Assembly (NCBI GenBank): GCA_009192285.1
Contig: WBVU01000005.1
Coordinates: 3,304,731 to 3,368,730, forward strand
Reading direction: 5' to 3'
Length of the DNA stretch: 64,000 bases
DNA from: Morchella semilibera
Lineage: Eukaryota; Ascomycota; Pezizomycetes; Pezizales; Morchellaceae
Shown: piece after piece, positions 34,023-47,300 of the stretch
Numbering within the stretch: position 1 is the stretch's first letter
Layout of the letters: each line of letters opens with the position of its first letter
Notes under the pieces: model-generated
What the model saw: the letters and a program-made list of their open reading frames with translations, nothing else
The model's database searches: none
Told to the model about the DNA's origin: nothing
Position numbers and translations under genes: made by a program

Positions 34023-35269
34023 ATGCAGCGCCTCCTAACTTTTCGGTTTCAAACAATCCTATCACGCAGGTTTTTTCCGCATGGATCCTCATACGGAAAC
34101 CGTCACATCAGTTTGGTCTCCTCGCTCCCCGCTGTGCTAGTTCCACCAGTTGTCTTCGGGGGTCTTGTCGTCTCGTTATGGGTGTATAAGGTTAGAGCCG
34201 CAATAGCGTATCATGTCATCGATAGTAAAGGTTCTATGTCATCAAACTGACAAGAGATGGAAGCTCTAGTGTGCAATGATGATTTTGTTTCAGAATAAGA
34301 TTATCTACATGCCCGGTGTGTTTAATCAATCTAAAACATTGCTTGCGAAGAATCTATGAACGCTAAACTGCCCAGGTGTCCCTCTGGGTGCCAAGCGAGA
34401 GACTCTTCAAGACTATAAGCATTTGTGTAAAGGGATAAAATGGCATGAGCACCACAAAAATATAGCCACATCCGACGGGAAGCAGCTCTCCGCGGTCACA
34501 GCAACAGGCGGCCAGGAGGGTAAAAAGCATATACTCATTGTATACTTCCAAGGGTACCTCCTCCATGCCATTCCCTAACTCTTGCAACTACCAACAACCT
34601 GCCTTCCATAGCAATGCGTCCTCTACCCCTCCTCGGTTGTCATACTTGTCTAGGATCCTATCAACCCTCGCAAAGGAGACCACTGTATTGTATACGTTCC
34701 TTATCCCCTCATACCGGGGGTATTGGACATCAACTGGAACACCTTCACAGGCGGGCATAGAGCGAGATCTATCCGCAATTTTTCACCTCCTTGGTACAGA
34801 CCCTCAGTATACCGACACGGAGGTCATTCTCTGGGGGCAAAGCATTGGGTGCGGCATCGCCCTGAAGGGTTGGTCGAACTATCTCCAGTCCGGGGGCTCG
34901 GGGGTGAATGTAACAGGGCTGATCCTAGAAACACCATTTGTGAGTGTGCCTAACATGCTCCGCGCATTATATCCTCAGCGTTGGCTACCGTATCGGTATC
35001 TATCTATGTTCTTGTGGAATACGTGGGATATGAAAGAATCTGTAGAAGTTTTTAGGCGTGCTGGGGATGTGCAAGTACTGATTCTGAGGGCTGGAATGGA
35101 TGAGGTTGTACCACTTGACGAGACTGTTGGGGTCGAGGAACTCATAAGGGACAGGGTGGGAAGAGAGAGAGTTAGTACAGTTACTGTGCAGGGTGCTTTA
35201 CATGTCGAGTGCTCTACGAGACCCCAGGGAAGGGAAGAAATAGTGCGTTTTATGAAAAGGCTTGAATGA
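34023..35269 (+). CDS. BEM46-family alpha/beta hydrolase, membrane anchored
   Basis: Four exons (34023-34190, 34294-34315, 34376-34553, 34612-35269) encode 341 residues. Splicing restores the family string YKNKIIYMPGVPLGAKRETL and then VYFQGNASSTPPRLSYLSRI. An N-terminal hydrophobic anchor (SSLPAVLVPPVVFGGLVVSL) precedes the hydrolase fold. The nucleophile elbow is GQSIG (Ser about 200). The acid is likely the Asp in AGMDEVVPLD and the His lies in GALHVECS. Related proteins in fission yeast and Neurospora are linked to endomembranes and polarity. The substrate is unknown. The second exon is only 22 nt, and the first intron uses a GTTAGA donor. Start choice is uncertain because the leader is short of other landmarks. 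Confidence 0.9.
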
Positions 35270-36110
35270 TATGACGTATAGAAATGAACTATTAGGTGCA
35301 AAATCCGTGACTGTTAAAAGCTTTTGAGTTCAAGATTATATCAAAAACAACCCTAATAAGTCCTTTCTGGTGAATTGTCTGCGTGCTTTCTTAAAGTCAT
35401 TAGTTCTGATAAATCTTTCGCTCACATAGTAGAGACTTTCGGCTGATGTATAGCTAAAATATTGAGACTAGTATCTTCGAGAATGTATCTGCTTGATTCT
35501 GTATACGGTGGGCAATCTGCTCTTTGAAGAAACTGTGGTTTAGGAATTAGGTTAAGTCGAAGTCTTGTTAGCTGGGAAATACCGGGGCAGAGCTAGAGTA
35601 TTGGAGAACTCTATTAGGAAGACTTTGATGGGGGAGGTGTGTTGCCAGAAGAAAATCAGAAGCAGCCCCCAGAACTCAGAAAAGTGGCTTGCCAATTAAG
35701 TAACAGAGACAAGAGGAGTTGGATACCAGCGCTTGGATCTTTACCCCGTTTAGGCGCTCGCCAAACGCGCCCTAATGCTTACCCCGCAGGCGCCCACACC
35801 TTTAAATAGCAATTAGGGCTAAGGGTGTCCTTCAACTCTGCCTTTTAAGTAAAATCAACACAATCGTTACGCATCGTGATCACATCCATATCCACACCCA
35901 GAAAGATATTATCAACGACTTCCGGTAGCGTGTTGTGAACTTCTTTAATTTTCATCTAAGTTTTTGGCAACAATAGGACTGATCTGATCCCCGCTCACAA
36001 GAAAGCCAGAGCTCAACTAAGGTACAGGGGCCAAGGAAGTTAGGTGTCTGACGACATACAAACATCTGGAATTGACGCGTGTCGACCATTGAACAATAAA
36101 TCGCCCGGAA
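35270..36110. other. Intergenic region upstream of the NLR gene
   Basis: No gene is supported. TAGGCGCTCGCCAAACGCG (from 35751) followed by CCCTA resembles another trimmed end of the GGGCCC-type inserts. The rest is presumably the NLR promoter, without a motif I can name. Confidence 0.45.
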
Positions 36111-39100
36111 ATGCCCAGCAAATTCAGGGTCCGTGAGCGGCTCAGAGTTAGGTTGGGCAAGAGCCCTAGTCCTGTTCCAACCAGCCAGACCCCTCTGCCA
36201 GCAGGGCCACAGATTTCAGCATCAAACTCGTAAGTACATATACACTTGTATCTATATCATATTACATGTATACATGTATATACGTACATTTTGGGGGCAT
36301 TAAATGCCTAAGTCATGTGTGAAGTACATGTAAGTGGGTAATTGATTAAGTTTACGGGCTGATAAATCTTAGTAACTCAACAGTCAACAATCTCCCTGCA
36401 CCAAGCACTCCTCCACCTCCCCCGAGTTCGCAGCCTGTGCCAACAGAAAACCTCGCTTTCGTCCAGGCTCTAAAAAAACACATTCAAGACCTCTCACCTG
36501 AAGAGCGACAAGCATTCGGTAATTGCAGTAATATATCACCAGATACCCTCCTAGCCAGTGTTAAGAATTATGATGACATCCACAGCAACTCGAGCTATTC
36601 CCGTAAATGTATGTCCAGAATCGAGGGGTTTTTGACCGCTGTGGATGGCTATCTGAAACCCTTATCGATAATGATCGGGCATCATCAGGATATTTCTTCT
36701 CTTGTTGTAGGAGGTGCACAGCTTATCGTTCAGCTCGGACTGAAATTCGCGAATTTTTTCAGTAGGTTGACAGAGATGATGGAAAATTTGTCCAGTCATT
36801 TAAATTACCTATCTCGGTATGCCAAGTGCTTTGATCAATCCAAGGATGTACAAGACGCACTTTCCGCTGCATATGGAGATCTACTCAAGTTTTTTACAAC
36901 TGCGAGGAGGGTTTTCGTAGATAGTAAGGGGAACTATAGTCGCTGGGTATCGTTTCGGGTCTTTTTGACGATTACGTGGGAACCGTTCGAGGAAAATTTC
37001 AATTCCTTGCTCTCGGGGTTCCAGAATCATGTTGATGTTGTGATTCGGACAGCTTCTGTCGATGAATATGAACGGTTACGCTCTGAAAGATTATTGGATA
37101 CTGAGGAGAAAGAGAATGAAAACAGGAACAAATTGCTGTTATGGCTCTCACAGCTGGATTTCGATGAAGATCATAATCGGATATTCAAGAAAAGGCATCA
37201 GAATACTGGGAATTGGCTCGTTGACTCTCCTGAGTTCAAAAAATGGGAAAATTCTAAAAGTTCTTCCCTATTATGGTGCTATGGAAACCGTAAGACACCC
37301 CCGTATTTGGGTAGTTCACGGACTTTAAAAGCTGACCTTGTAAAAGCTGGTGTTGGAAAGTCTGTTTTAGCGTTAGTAGCTAGCTCCACTCTTCATCTGA
37401 TATTAGGGGAGAACCGCTAATAGTTATTTCCTGATAGGTCTCTTGTTTTAGAAACGATCTCGACCAAATATTCCTTGGATAGCCAGACCGGTATAGCGTT
37501 TGTATATTTCAACTTCCAGGATCAGGGAACTCAAAAATCCATCAGAATTATTTCCACGATGATCAAACAGCTTGCTCGCCAAAAGAAGAACCTACCAAGC
37601 GATTTAAAAACACTTTTATAAAACGTATCATCGGGACGCCAAATTTCCAACCGAAGAGAAAATTGAAGCTCAATTTTTGGATATTTCTAAAACATTCAAC
37701 CAAGTATTCCTTATCATGGATGCACTGGATGAATTCGAGGGCCGGAAGGAGTTTCTTTCTATGATCTCAAGATTTACTCAAGACCCTTCTGTTATTTGCA
37801 AGATTTTTGTCACGAGCCGCAGGGAGGTAGACATTGAGGACGCTTTCAATCGATGCGGATTCAGCATAATCCAAGTTGAGGTCAAAAAGGTTGACGCCGA
37901 TATCGCCACTTACGTCCGTGATGAGGTCGAGAGGCGCACCAAAGAAATGAGAAGAACCATCATAGACAAAGAACTTCAAGCAAAAATCACCAATACTCTA
38001 ACATCTAGGTCAGAGGGAATGTAGGTTTTTTTCAATCACTACTGCTCAGTTAATTAAGTCCTGGGAAGTCCTGGCGGCAACCACCTCACAAGACTTCTCG
38101 GGACTTAGGTATATAAATAGGGGTTTGGATTTGACGATGTATAGGTTTTTATGGGTCAAATATCAACTAGATTTCATCTATGATCAACCTTCCGCCAGAC
38201 ATATTGCCAAGGCCCTAGGTACACTCCCCGCCGACATGAACGCGACATACGCTCAGATTTTAAGGAGAATCAATAAACAGGTCCCGGCCAAACGCGAGAT
38301 TGCCCAACACGTTTTGATGTGGGTACTTTGCGCTAAAAGGCCGCTTACCCTCAATGAACTGAGCATTGCTATTTCTCTCCAACCGGAATCGGAAAAGCAC
38401 GAAGACTTGGAAATGTATGACGCAGAATCACTCCTCGAAACATGTTGTAACCTGATCACTTTTGATAATGGCATTTTTCGACCTTTTCATTATACGGTCC
38501 AAGAATTTCTCGTTTCTACTAAGCCAGATTTGGTTGATAGCACCGATATGGCCTTGTTTCAAAGATATCAAGTTACTGTAAATGACCACGCAAGGCTGGC
38601 AGAGGCTTGCGTTCGATATTTTCTACTATCGGATGTGGCCAGTGCCCAGCCACGTATACTACATCCCTTCAAAGTTATATACCCATTTTCAGCATATGCA
38701 GCGGCATATTGGCATCACCACGTCAGAGATCTTACTGAGTTACCAAAATCTTTGGCTCAGGCTATCGACACGATTTTCGACGATTCCCACAGAAATAGCC
38801 TTCTATGGGCATATCGGACAGCTGCGGAGGAACTTAGGGGAGCGGAGTCTATCGACCCGTTGAATTATTGCTTATCCCTTGATATCCTCCACCTTTTTCA
38901 AAGATCTCACCAGTTCGACATATCAACTACCGACATGAAGAAATACGAGGACGCTTTGCATCATGCCGCGTATGGTGGATCAAAGTCAAACATTAAGTCT
39001 CTCCTGGAAATGGGATTCCCGGTAAATTGTTTGGATAACAGGAGAAAGACGCCATTGTATTTCGCTGCCATGGCTGGGCACACGGAGGCATCGATCCTAC

Positions 39101-41081
39101 TTATAGAAAATGGAGCAGATGTAAATATTGAGTGTGGGGGAGATTGCGGTAATGCTTTGAATGTGGCCGCCTTCAAAGGCTATGCGGGAGTAGTAGGCTT
39201 GCTTCTCGACAGAGAGGCCGATATCAACGCCCGTGGGAAATACGGCAATGCCTTGTGTACGGCCGCCTTCGGTGGTTCTGCGGAGGTGGTAGGCTTGCTT
39301 CTCGACAGAGGGGCCGACGTCAACGCTCGGGGCGGACACTACGGCAATGCATTGCAGGCAGCTGCGAGCAGTGAGAACGGCTTGGAGATAGTACGGGTTC
39401 TCTTAGATCGGGGGGCCGATGTCAACGCTCAGGGTGGAGTGTGCAGCAACGCATTGCAGGCAGCTGCGTTTAATGAGAAAGGCTTGGAGATGGTACAGAT
39501 TCTCTTGGATCGAGGGGCCGACGCCAGCGCTCAGGGTGGATTGCACGGCAACGCATTGCAGGCAGCCGCGAATAATGAGAACGCCGGCTTGGAGATAGTA
39601 CGGATTTTCTTGGATCGAGGGGCCGACGTCAACGCTCGGGGTGGACGCTACGGCAACGCATTGCAGGCAGCTGCGTTGAATGAGAAAGGCTTGGAGATAC
39701 TACAGCTTCTCTTAGATCGAGGGGCCGATGTCAGCGCCCGGGGTGGGGTCTACGGCGGCGCATTACAGGCAGCCGCAAGAAATAAGAAAGGCTTGGAGAT
39801 AGTACGGGTTCTCCTGGATCGAGGAGCCGACGTCAACGCCAAGGATGGAGGCTCCGGCAACGCATTGCAGGGAGCTGCGTATGGTGGTCAGTTGGAAATG
39901 GTACAGATTCTCTTGGATCGAGGGGCCAACGTCAACGCCCAGGGCGGAGAGAACGGCAACGCACTGCAGGCAGCTGCGCGTAATACAAAGAATCCGGAGA
40001 TAGTAAAGATTCTCTTGGATCAAGGGGCCGACATCAACGCTCAGGGTGGGTATTGCGGCAACGCATTGCAGGCAGCTGCGTATAATAAGGAAGGCTTGGA
40101 GATAGTACGGGTTCTCTTGGATCGAGGAGCCGATATCAACGCTCAGGGTGGGATATACGGCAGCGCATTGCAGGCAGCTGCGTATAATAAGGAAGGCTTG
40201 GAGATAGTACGGGTTCTCTTAGATCGAGGAGCCGATATCAGCGCTCAGGGTGGGCATTACGGCAACGCATTGCAGGCAGCTGCGTTTAGTGAGGCAGGCT
40301 TGGAGATAGTACGGGTTCTCTTGGATCGGGGGGCTGATGTCAACGCTCAGGGTGGGTATTACGGCAACGCATTGCAGGCAGCCGCGGATAATAAGGAAGG
40401 CTTTGAGATAGTACGGATTCTCTTGGATCGAGGGCCGACGCCAAGGCCCAGGGTGGAACCTTCGGCAACGCATTGCAGGCAGCTGCGTTTAATGAGAAAG
40501 GCTTGGAGATGGCACGGATTCTTTTGGATCGAGGGGCCGATGTCAACGCCCAGGGTGGAGGCTACGGCAACGCATTACAGGCAGCTGCATATAACGGGAA
40601 CTTGGAGATAATACGGGTTCTCTTGGATCGGGGGGCTGATGTCAACGCTCAGGGTGGGTATTACGGCAACGCATTGCAGGCAGCTGCGGATAGTGAGAAG
40701 GGCTTGGAAGTTGTACAGATTCTTTTGGATAGAGAGGCCGATATCAACGCTCAGGGTGGGTATTATGGCAACGCATTGCAGGCAGCCGCGAATAATGAGA
40801 ACGGCTTGGAGATAGTACGGATTTTCTTGGATCGAGGGGCCGACGTCAACGCTCAGGGCGGACGCCACGGCAACGCATTGCAGGCAGCTGCGTGCAATGC
40901 AAAAGGCTTCGAGACAGCACAGATTCTTTTGGATCGAGGGGCCGACGTCAATGCTCAGGGTAGGGTTTTCAAGAATGCTTTATACGCAGCAAAAGAGTAC
41001 TCCCATATAAGAACCTACGAGTTACTATCAAGAACGCTCGAGAGACGTAGAGCCGGGGATGAGATAGAGGCGAATTCATAA
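36111..41081 (+). CDS. STAND/NLR protein: DUF7708-like N-terminus, NACHT, ankyrin repeats (two apparent frameshifts)
   Basis: Exons 36111-36229, 36373-37289, 37347-37371, 37438-about 38020 and 38145-41081 carry one continuous NLR architecture. The N-terminal region (about residues 70-300) resembles the DUF7708 domain common on fungal NLRs. The NACHT P-loop GNPGVGKS is at about residues 344-351, created only after removing the intron 37290-37346. Walker B is seen in VFLIMDALDEFE. A winged-helix segment (HVLMWVLCAKRPLTLNELSI) precedes about 20 ankyrin repeats, mostly of the 34-residue form with LLDRGADVNAQGG. Two reading-frame breaks are seen. Near 37619 a TAA is followed by a shift before YHRDAKFPTEEK. 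Near 40433 the run normally written GGGG has only three G. Either the gene is a recent pseudogene or these are sequence errors. Function by family: recognition of non-self or partner proteins triggering a defence or death response. Confidence 0.88.
39349..40972 (+). repeat. Tandem ankyrin repeats with near-identical DNA (about 102-bp unit)
   Basis: Sixteen successive units of about 102 bp each begin GCATTGCAGGCAGCTGCG and include GATCGAGGGGCCGACGTCAAC. Identity between units remains high, including at third codon positions. Units differ mainly at a few fixed positions of each ankyrin repeat, for example the residues after LQAAA and after AQGG. This pattern of high internal conservation with clustered variable sites fits ongoing unequal exchange between units. 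Confidence 0.85.
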
Positions 41082-42774
41082 ATCTCTTTGGCACTCCCTT
41101 TTGATGTCAGTCTTCACTAATTTCCCCCCTCGTAGGGTGGAAAACGGAAATGGAGACCAAACAATGAGACACCACTCGATATAAAAGAACATATGTCAGG
41201 GAGAGACTGCTCTATCACTTCGACTTTCTTTATTTCTATTATGACTTTACACACACACATCGACTCTCACTTGATAACCTACTGACCCTTCCTTCTTCTC
41301 TCCATCTCTTTATTTCTTCTCTTCATCTCTTTTCATTGCTTAACGCAAATTTCCTCTTTTTTTATAATTTCCTTAGGTATTCAGGAGTCCAAAAGGGGGG
41401 AATTCATGGCTTTCAATTTTCTATTTTTCATCATCTCAAAATGTCAAAATCCCCGATGCATGTATGTCTAGCGACTGGTAATGGGAAATACAACAACTGT
41501 CTACAGACCTACCCCGGAACGTAACCCGCGGGCCACATGTAAGAGTTACCAACCAACCAACCCCGGAGTGCATATAGGAGCGGAGCTGGCGCGATCATGA
41601 AATATCACTCGGTCATTCCCGAACCGAGTTCTGGGGCGTGGGAGAGTCTTAGCCATGTTTTACAGTGAGGAATCTGTCAGCGTGCCCAGGGCTGTCTTCC
41701 GGTACATGTCGTTCCCACGTGGACATGTTATGTTTCCATTCATTAGTGTACGAGACCTGCCTACATATAGTCCTGTAGCCAGTCAACCAACCAAGTCTCG
41801 TACTGTCTTCCCCACCCCTCACAAGTGAATATCAGCAGCAACACCCGCCCTGCCCCGTCAGGACATTATACAGACAGAACGAATTGCTTTAGCTAGGGGT
41901 ATGGACGGAGGTTTGAAGATCAAGTTCGTTATTGTTGTCCCCAAGCTAAGTAAGAAGGGAGACAAGAGTTCCGTATTTAAGTGCTAAGGAAAAAAAGTAC
42001 ATAGTGATACCATATGCGGGTAACGAAAAACAAAAACATATAATGGGTAATCTGCCTGACAAGATCAGATCTTAGAAAAGGAAAAAGGTAAAAACATAGC
42101 TGTTGTCCCGTGTCCGTCGGGTGAATAGCTACGTAGCACTATGATAGTTGCACCGCGCCAGGTGAGGTAAGTAAAGTAATATGAAATAGGATACCTACAT
42201 AACAATAGTAAAGTGTGGCGATATATTGCCAGATCAAGAACTGCTCCTGTAGAGTCGGTGTCCATACACCGGCACTCGGAGGGCGTCGCACTCGCTCGTC
42301 AAGTCATGGATGATCAACTGGCCTGGCCCGCGTAGTGATTGGGGGTTGCGGAATCTAAGCTAGAGGCTAAGGGTCATTGCGCTAATTGAATCCGGTGTCC
42401 TGGGACACGACCGCTGGCACCCCCGGTTTTGATAAGGCCCGGCCCGGTTCATCAAACATTGGGACCTGGCCCTGTCCGGCTAGCTTAGTCGTGGTCCGCC
42501 CCCCCCCCCCCCCTGCATGTCATGGGCCATCTATCATTGGCTTGTATTGGCCAGTGGCCTAGAACATTAATATACATACATCCACTCGTCTGAGCATTAA
42601 ATATACCTCCTTACCTGCCCCTCCCCCCCTCCTTTGCAGCAAAAAAAAACAAAAGAAAACCGTTTCATCGTCGAGTGATACATTGTGACCTAACTCGACG
42701 CAACAAAAGGAAAGAAAAAGAAAAAGAAAAACAGATAGCTCATATTCCCCCCCCCGAACGCCCCACACATAAAA
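41082..42774. other. Intergenic region downstream of the NLR gene
   Basis: This is 3' flank for two convergent genes. It contains T-rich and C/T-rich tracts (41220-41380) and a C-run at 42498-42513. No coding signal is seen on either strand. Confidence 0.5.
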
Positions 42775-44314
42775 TCATACGCGCTCTTCGATTTTCACGC
42801 TAACACTTGTGAACTTGGTTGTCCCGTCTGCCTCTGTCTCCGCTTCCCCATTGTCCCTCTCGCTCTCCGCATCCCCGCCGCCAACTCTGATACCAAACTC
42901 CTCCGTCGAGTCGTGTTGTGAGAAGGACTGCATTATGTAAGTGTCACTCTGTTGCTGCTTACCGCGTGACTTTGGGAGATTATTGTTCGGAGCGTTGGGG
43001 AAGGGCTGATCGTCAGAGGTAGAGTTGGAGCTGCCGAGGAACTTTGGGAGGTAACGAGAGAAGAGAGGCCGGGCTGCCGGGGCGGAGCCACAGGTTATGC
43101 TAATTAGAACTTCGACGCTGCGCGAGTCAGCAGCTGTAGGAACACTGCAATCATGATCGATGGGGTACTTACTTTGACCAAACGGAGAGGTCGATGTAGT
43201 CCCCTGCGGTATTGGTGGTTAGTGGAGTTGAGACGAGGGAGGAGGGGGGGGGGCTACATGAAGGATCATTTCCCTTGACTGCCACTCCCACACTCCAGAG
43301 TCGTAATATTCCTGCAAGAACACCCCTATGGTTTACAGGTACCAACGTCAGCGTCTATACTCGACATAATGCCAGTGGAGAGAGTAGCACTCACAATCCG
43401 CCCAACGAAAACACCGCAACCAACCCCCACTTCTGTCTCCGCGGCAGCTGAACCCTCCAGATGAGCTTGATTGGCAATAACCATACCAAGAGGTCCGTCG
43501 CGATATTGATAGATGGCAACGCATACTGGAGCGCCTCTTGGTTCACGCAATGGTGCTCGATCTTTCCTGCTAGGAATGGGTTGACCTGGTCCCACAGGTA
43601 GGACAATGGGACACACTGTAAGCATGACGATACGAAAGCGGAGATTGTAAATGATGTGCAGATGAAGAGGAGTATCCAGCAGGTGCGTATCATGCGGTCA
43701 GAGGGCTGGAGACGTATTATGAAGAGGAGGAGCGAGGCTTTGGTTAGGCCGAGAGCGACAAAGTAGAATATTTGCGCGGCGAGACCAATCTATTGGAGTG
43801 TTTTAATGATGTGAATGGTTAGTTTTTGTAATTTAAAGGAAGGCTAGGAAAGAATTGGTCTCAATTACCTTTTGACTGTTGACGCCGTCTTGCCAGGTCA
43901 AGTCCCAACGGTGTTTTCCGGCTCCGGTCATATAAACACCTATATAGCATCCAGATTATTAAACATCCCTACATGTCAAGTATTTCCTCATTTCAACATA
44001 CATACCACAGAGAGCACAAATTATCAACGCAATTCCAAAAACCTATTTAACACTGCGTCAGCATAATCCCCCCCCACCCTTATGCGGATTTTTCAAAGTT
44101 TCCTCACAGCAGCAAAAACCATACACCAATCGTCCGCCCCCATCTTCTTCAGCAGCACTGCGCGACAATAAATCCTCGCGCCCAGAACCATCAACATGAG
44201 TGTACCAAGGGACAAACAAGTCGCCACGAGCGCTGGCCCTCGGTTCTCATGGCTCAACTCTGGTTCGACCTCTCTACTGGATAGTAGAATAGCATGTCGA
44301 TGTATCAATGCCAT
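42775..44314 (-). CDS. Fungal rhodopsin-domain membrane protein, second member
   Basis: Seven exons (44108-44314, 44006-44042, 43869-43939, 43395-43789, 43258-43325, 43173-43203, 42775-43117) give 383 residues with the frame closed throughout. Landmarks in order are LLKKMGADDWCMVFAAVFGI after the first helix, AAQIFYFVALGLTKASLLLF, CLQCVPLSYLWD, the conserved Cys in HHCVNQEALQYALP, INIATDLLVWLLPIKLIW, then GVLAGILRLWSVGVAV and WSNVEVLISITCGSAPAARP. The GVLAGILRL segment appears only when the intron 43326-43394 is removed. The alternative frames there are dead ends. The tail is long, acidic and rich in Asn, Gln and Ser. It differs strongly from the member at 28451-30047, so the two are not a recent tandem copy. 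Likely a plasma-membrane receptor of unknown ligand. Confidence 0.92.
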
Positions 44315-47300
44315 CGTCACCAACGGCCAACGAGAGGGTGAAGGGCGCGAGCAATGTGACGGGAGAAAAGATATGAAAAACGAAGAGTATGGGCCCTGCT
44401 TCGGTTATGTATAACTGCATATAGGCTGGAACAAAAAATAATAATAATAAAAGCCCAGGGGTGCGGGGGATCCAAAGGAATAAATAGTGCCTGGGGTAGA
44501 AAATGCTTAAACCTTCATGTATTTACATGTGTGTATGTATATAGCCGCTAGTGTGCCAGGCACTACCGGCACGCCGTATCTACATGTACATACAGCGTAC
44601 GTACTACATGTACTCTAGCTCTACTGTCTGAAGCATCGATGAAGATCAGATCAGGGACAAGTCCCTGTCTCTCCCCATACAGGCACACCCGGAGGTTTGT
44701 TCCGCCGAGTTGGAGCAGGGCAAATATTAAGTTCCACTCTTCAACTCATGTATGTATATAATATGTATCTAGGTAGATGGAGCTATAAGTACATGTATGT
44801 ACACATACTTGTTGTTGGAGTACAATCTTTGACAGCCACCAAGAGTAAGGCGAGTTAGCATCCCCCGTGCCTCTTCCCCACAGATCGCTTCTCGGCTAGA
44901 GTCCCCATCATGTGTGCTTCATGTGCTAGAGTGGAGTATCTATCTTCTAGTACACTACACTAACGCTACGCTACGGACCGTTCTAAGACATGATTGGGGC
45001 CCCGGTATAGTCCGTAACGGCTTTGCCGTTACGGAGGAGGAGGATTTGCAAGTCCGAGGCCATAGCACTAGTGAAGATCCCCTAGCTAGAGTATCCTTGT
45101 AATTGTGACCCGAAACATTGGATCAGGTAACAACCTGGCAGGTATAGAAGACTTGTGGATAATATAATACTTGCAATTGGGTATTCTCCTTCCCGCCTAT
45201 TGTTCTTCGCCTCACCTCTCGATGTTTTCTGTATGAAATAGAGTAGACGTTATAATATGTGTCGTTCATGACATGTGATATACACTCACATGTACTTACT
45301 ACACTATGGCCACGGTTCATAACGTTGATTGAACACTACTAGACGTAGTATAGCAACCTCCATCTGTGCGGGGCGCACAAAATTCGCGCATTATGCAAGG
45401 AACAGGCCTCGAAGTCGAATCAGGGGTACCCAATTCTCGGAACCGACTGATGTCGACGACGGCTTCGATGCGTTCCCATTTCCGGGACAATGGCGCCGTA
45501 GTGCTCTACTAGTAAGTAGCATGTGGAGATAACGCAGCATCCAGTGCTGGCTATCTGTCTGAGACCATCTAGCGTTGGTCTCTGTTGCCCCCCCCCCCCC
45601 CCTCCAGCGATCGTGAGAGGGCTTGATCACTCTTTTTACTTTTTTTTTTCTCTCCTCCTGTCTGTCTCAACTGAAAATCGTGGGCTGCAACATCAATCAA
45701 TCGAAAGCCCACGAGAGAGGGAGCCGGGTCGGTTGACGGGGAACAGGGATATTTTACCCCTTCAGCCTGCTCTCGCTATATGTGAAGAGTAGATATTACA
45801 TATACAACCACTTTAGAGTACGTCTAGAGTACATGCATGGTTTCCTCGCATATATATTATAATTATGTATGTAACCACGAGAACGCAATATTATACCTAG
45901 GGGATTTCCTTTCGCTTGTTATTGAAGGATCGCCGCATACAGTAGGTATGTATGTACGCACATTACTTTTAAAGACGACGTACGTTAATTACAGAATCTG
46001 CCTGTTGAGGGACAGTGATCGATCGGACACCTCTGGCATGGGTATAAGGTGAATTCTCTGATCATGAGTGTATGTGGTCGGTTAATTCATGGTGCGTGTA
46101 GCTGGCCAGAAACTCTCCAACTCCATTATAGACGGCCACGATTCTAGATTCTCCCTTAGTTGCTGAACCCTGAACCTTAATTCGACATTGCCTGGCGTAG
46201 GAGATACTGGCCCGGTACGTGAGCTTTTTGGCTTGCCCGTGGAATTGATAATAGGAATAAGAACAGCCACAACGTTCAAGAAACAGGGCTAGAGTAATTG
46301 CACAGGTGATAGCTAGCTGAACCTCAGAGTTTGATATCTAGCCTGACACCCGGGCTCGTACTCGTACCTATTTACCTACTAGTAGGGTTTCATGGAACTT
46401 GCCGAGACGACTACAGCGTGAGGAGACCTTGGGGTTGCCAAGAATGCATTATTGTAAATTCCTACATATACATATAACGATATCCGTCCTCCCCGAAATC
46501 TTGTTTGAGACACAGGACTGAGCGACCTACGTGGTGGCCTGCCTACTCTACGTGGTGGTGGATATACATTTGAGACCTGGAGGCGTCGTTACTTTGATAT
46601 ATAGCTCATGATCGCGCTAGCTCTAGCCTTTATGAATACCAGCCATATATGTCTCGTCACTCGAAAACTGCTACACGGAAATGTATAAGGCTCTAGCGTT
46701 TTTGGTGAGTGAAGGATTCTCACTTGTCAGCGCCTCTAGCTCTTGTACAGCCTTGTATAGAGACTACATATTAGTATGTTCATGGGGTATGCTTTCGAAG
46801 TGTAAGTGGTACCTACTGTAGATCTTCGAGTGATATTTGGCGTGTAGATACTACATGTAAGATTGACGTGTTCGCCCCTACTAGACAGATTGTTTTGTGT
46901 TAACCGATGCTAGAGAAAAATGTTTGGATCAGAGGCAGGCTACTCCCCCCAACCCTTGGCTACATGTTGATATCCACTCTACATACATACTCCAGCCATG
47001 AACTGATACTGTCTAAGCTACTCGCCAAGTGTGACGCCACACAAATCTACACCAACTACCCCATACTCTACTCTGTACCTACACTGTTACGTATCAGCGG
47101 CCTGTTCTAAAGCCACTCACACAAGATTGGTGGCTGACCTGACTAGAGCACCAGTCACAGTCCCTAGCCTCGATCAGCCCGGCCGCGCGAGAAACTTACC
47201 ACCGCATCCCAATTGGCCTGGCTTCACTCCCGCCGTATACCCATTTGTAAGTGGCTGAGGGGCTTCTACACACTTATGTACCTGCCCCAAAGATGCTAGT

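Noticed and set aside
39097-40868. Minus-strand frames across the ankyrin repeats of the NLR
   Set aside because: They repeat with the 102-bp unit and are antisense shadows.
46082-46279. 65-codon minus-strand frame with ordinary composition
   Set aside because: It starts at TTG, is isolated in a 4-kb empty region and matches nothing recognised.
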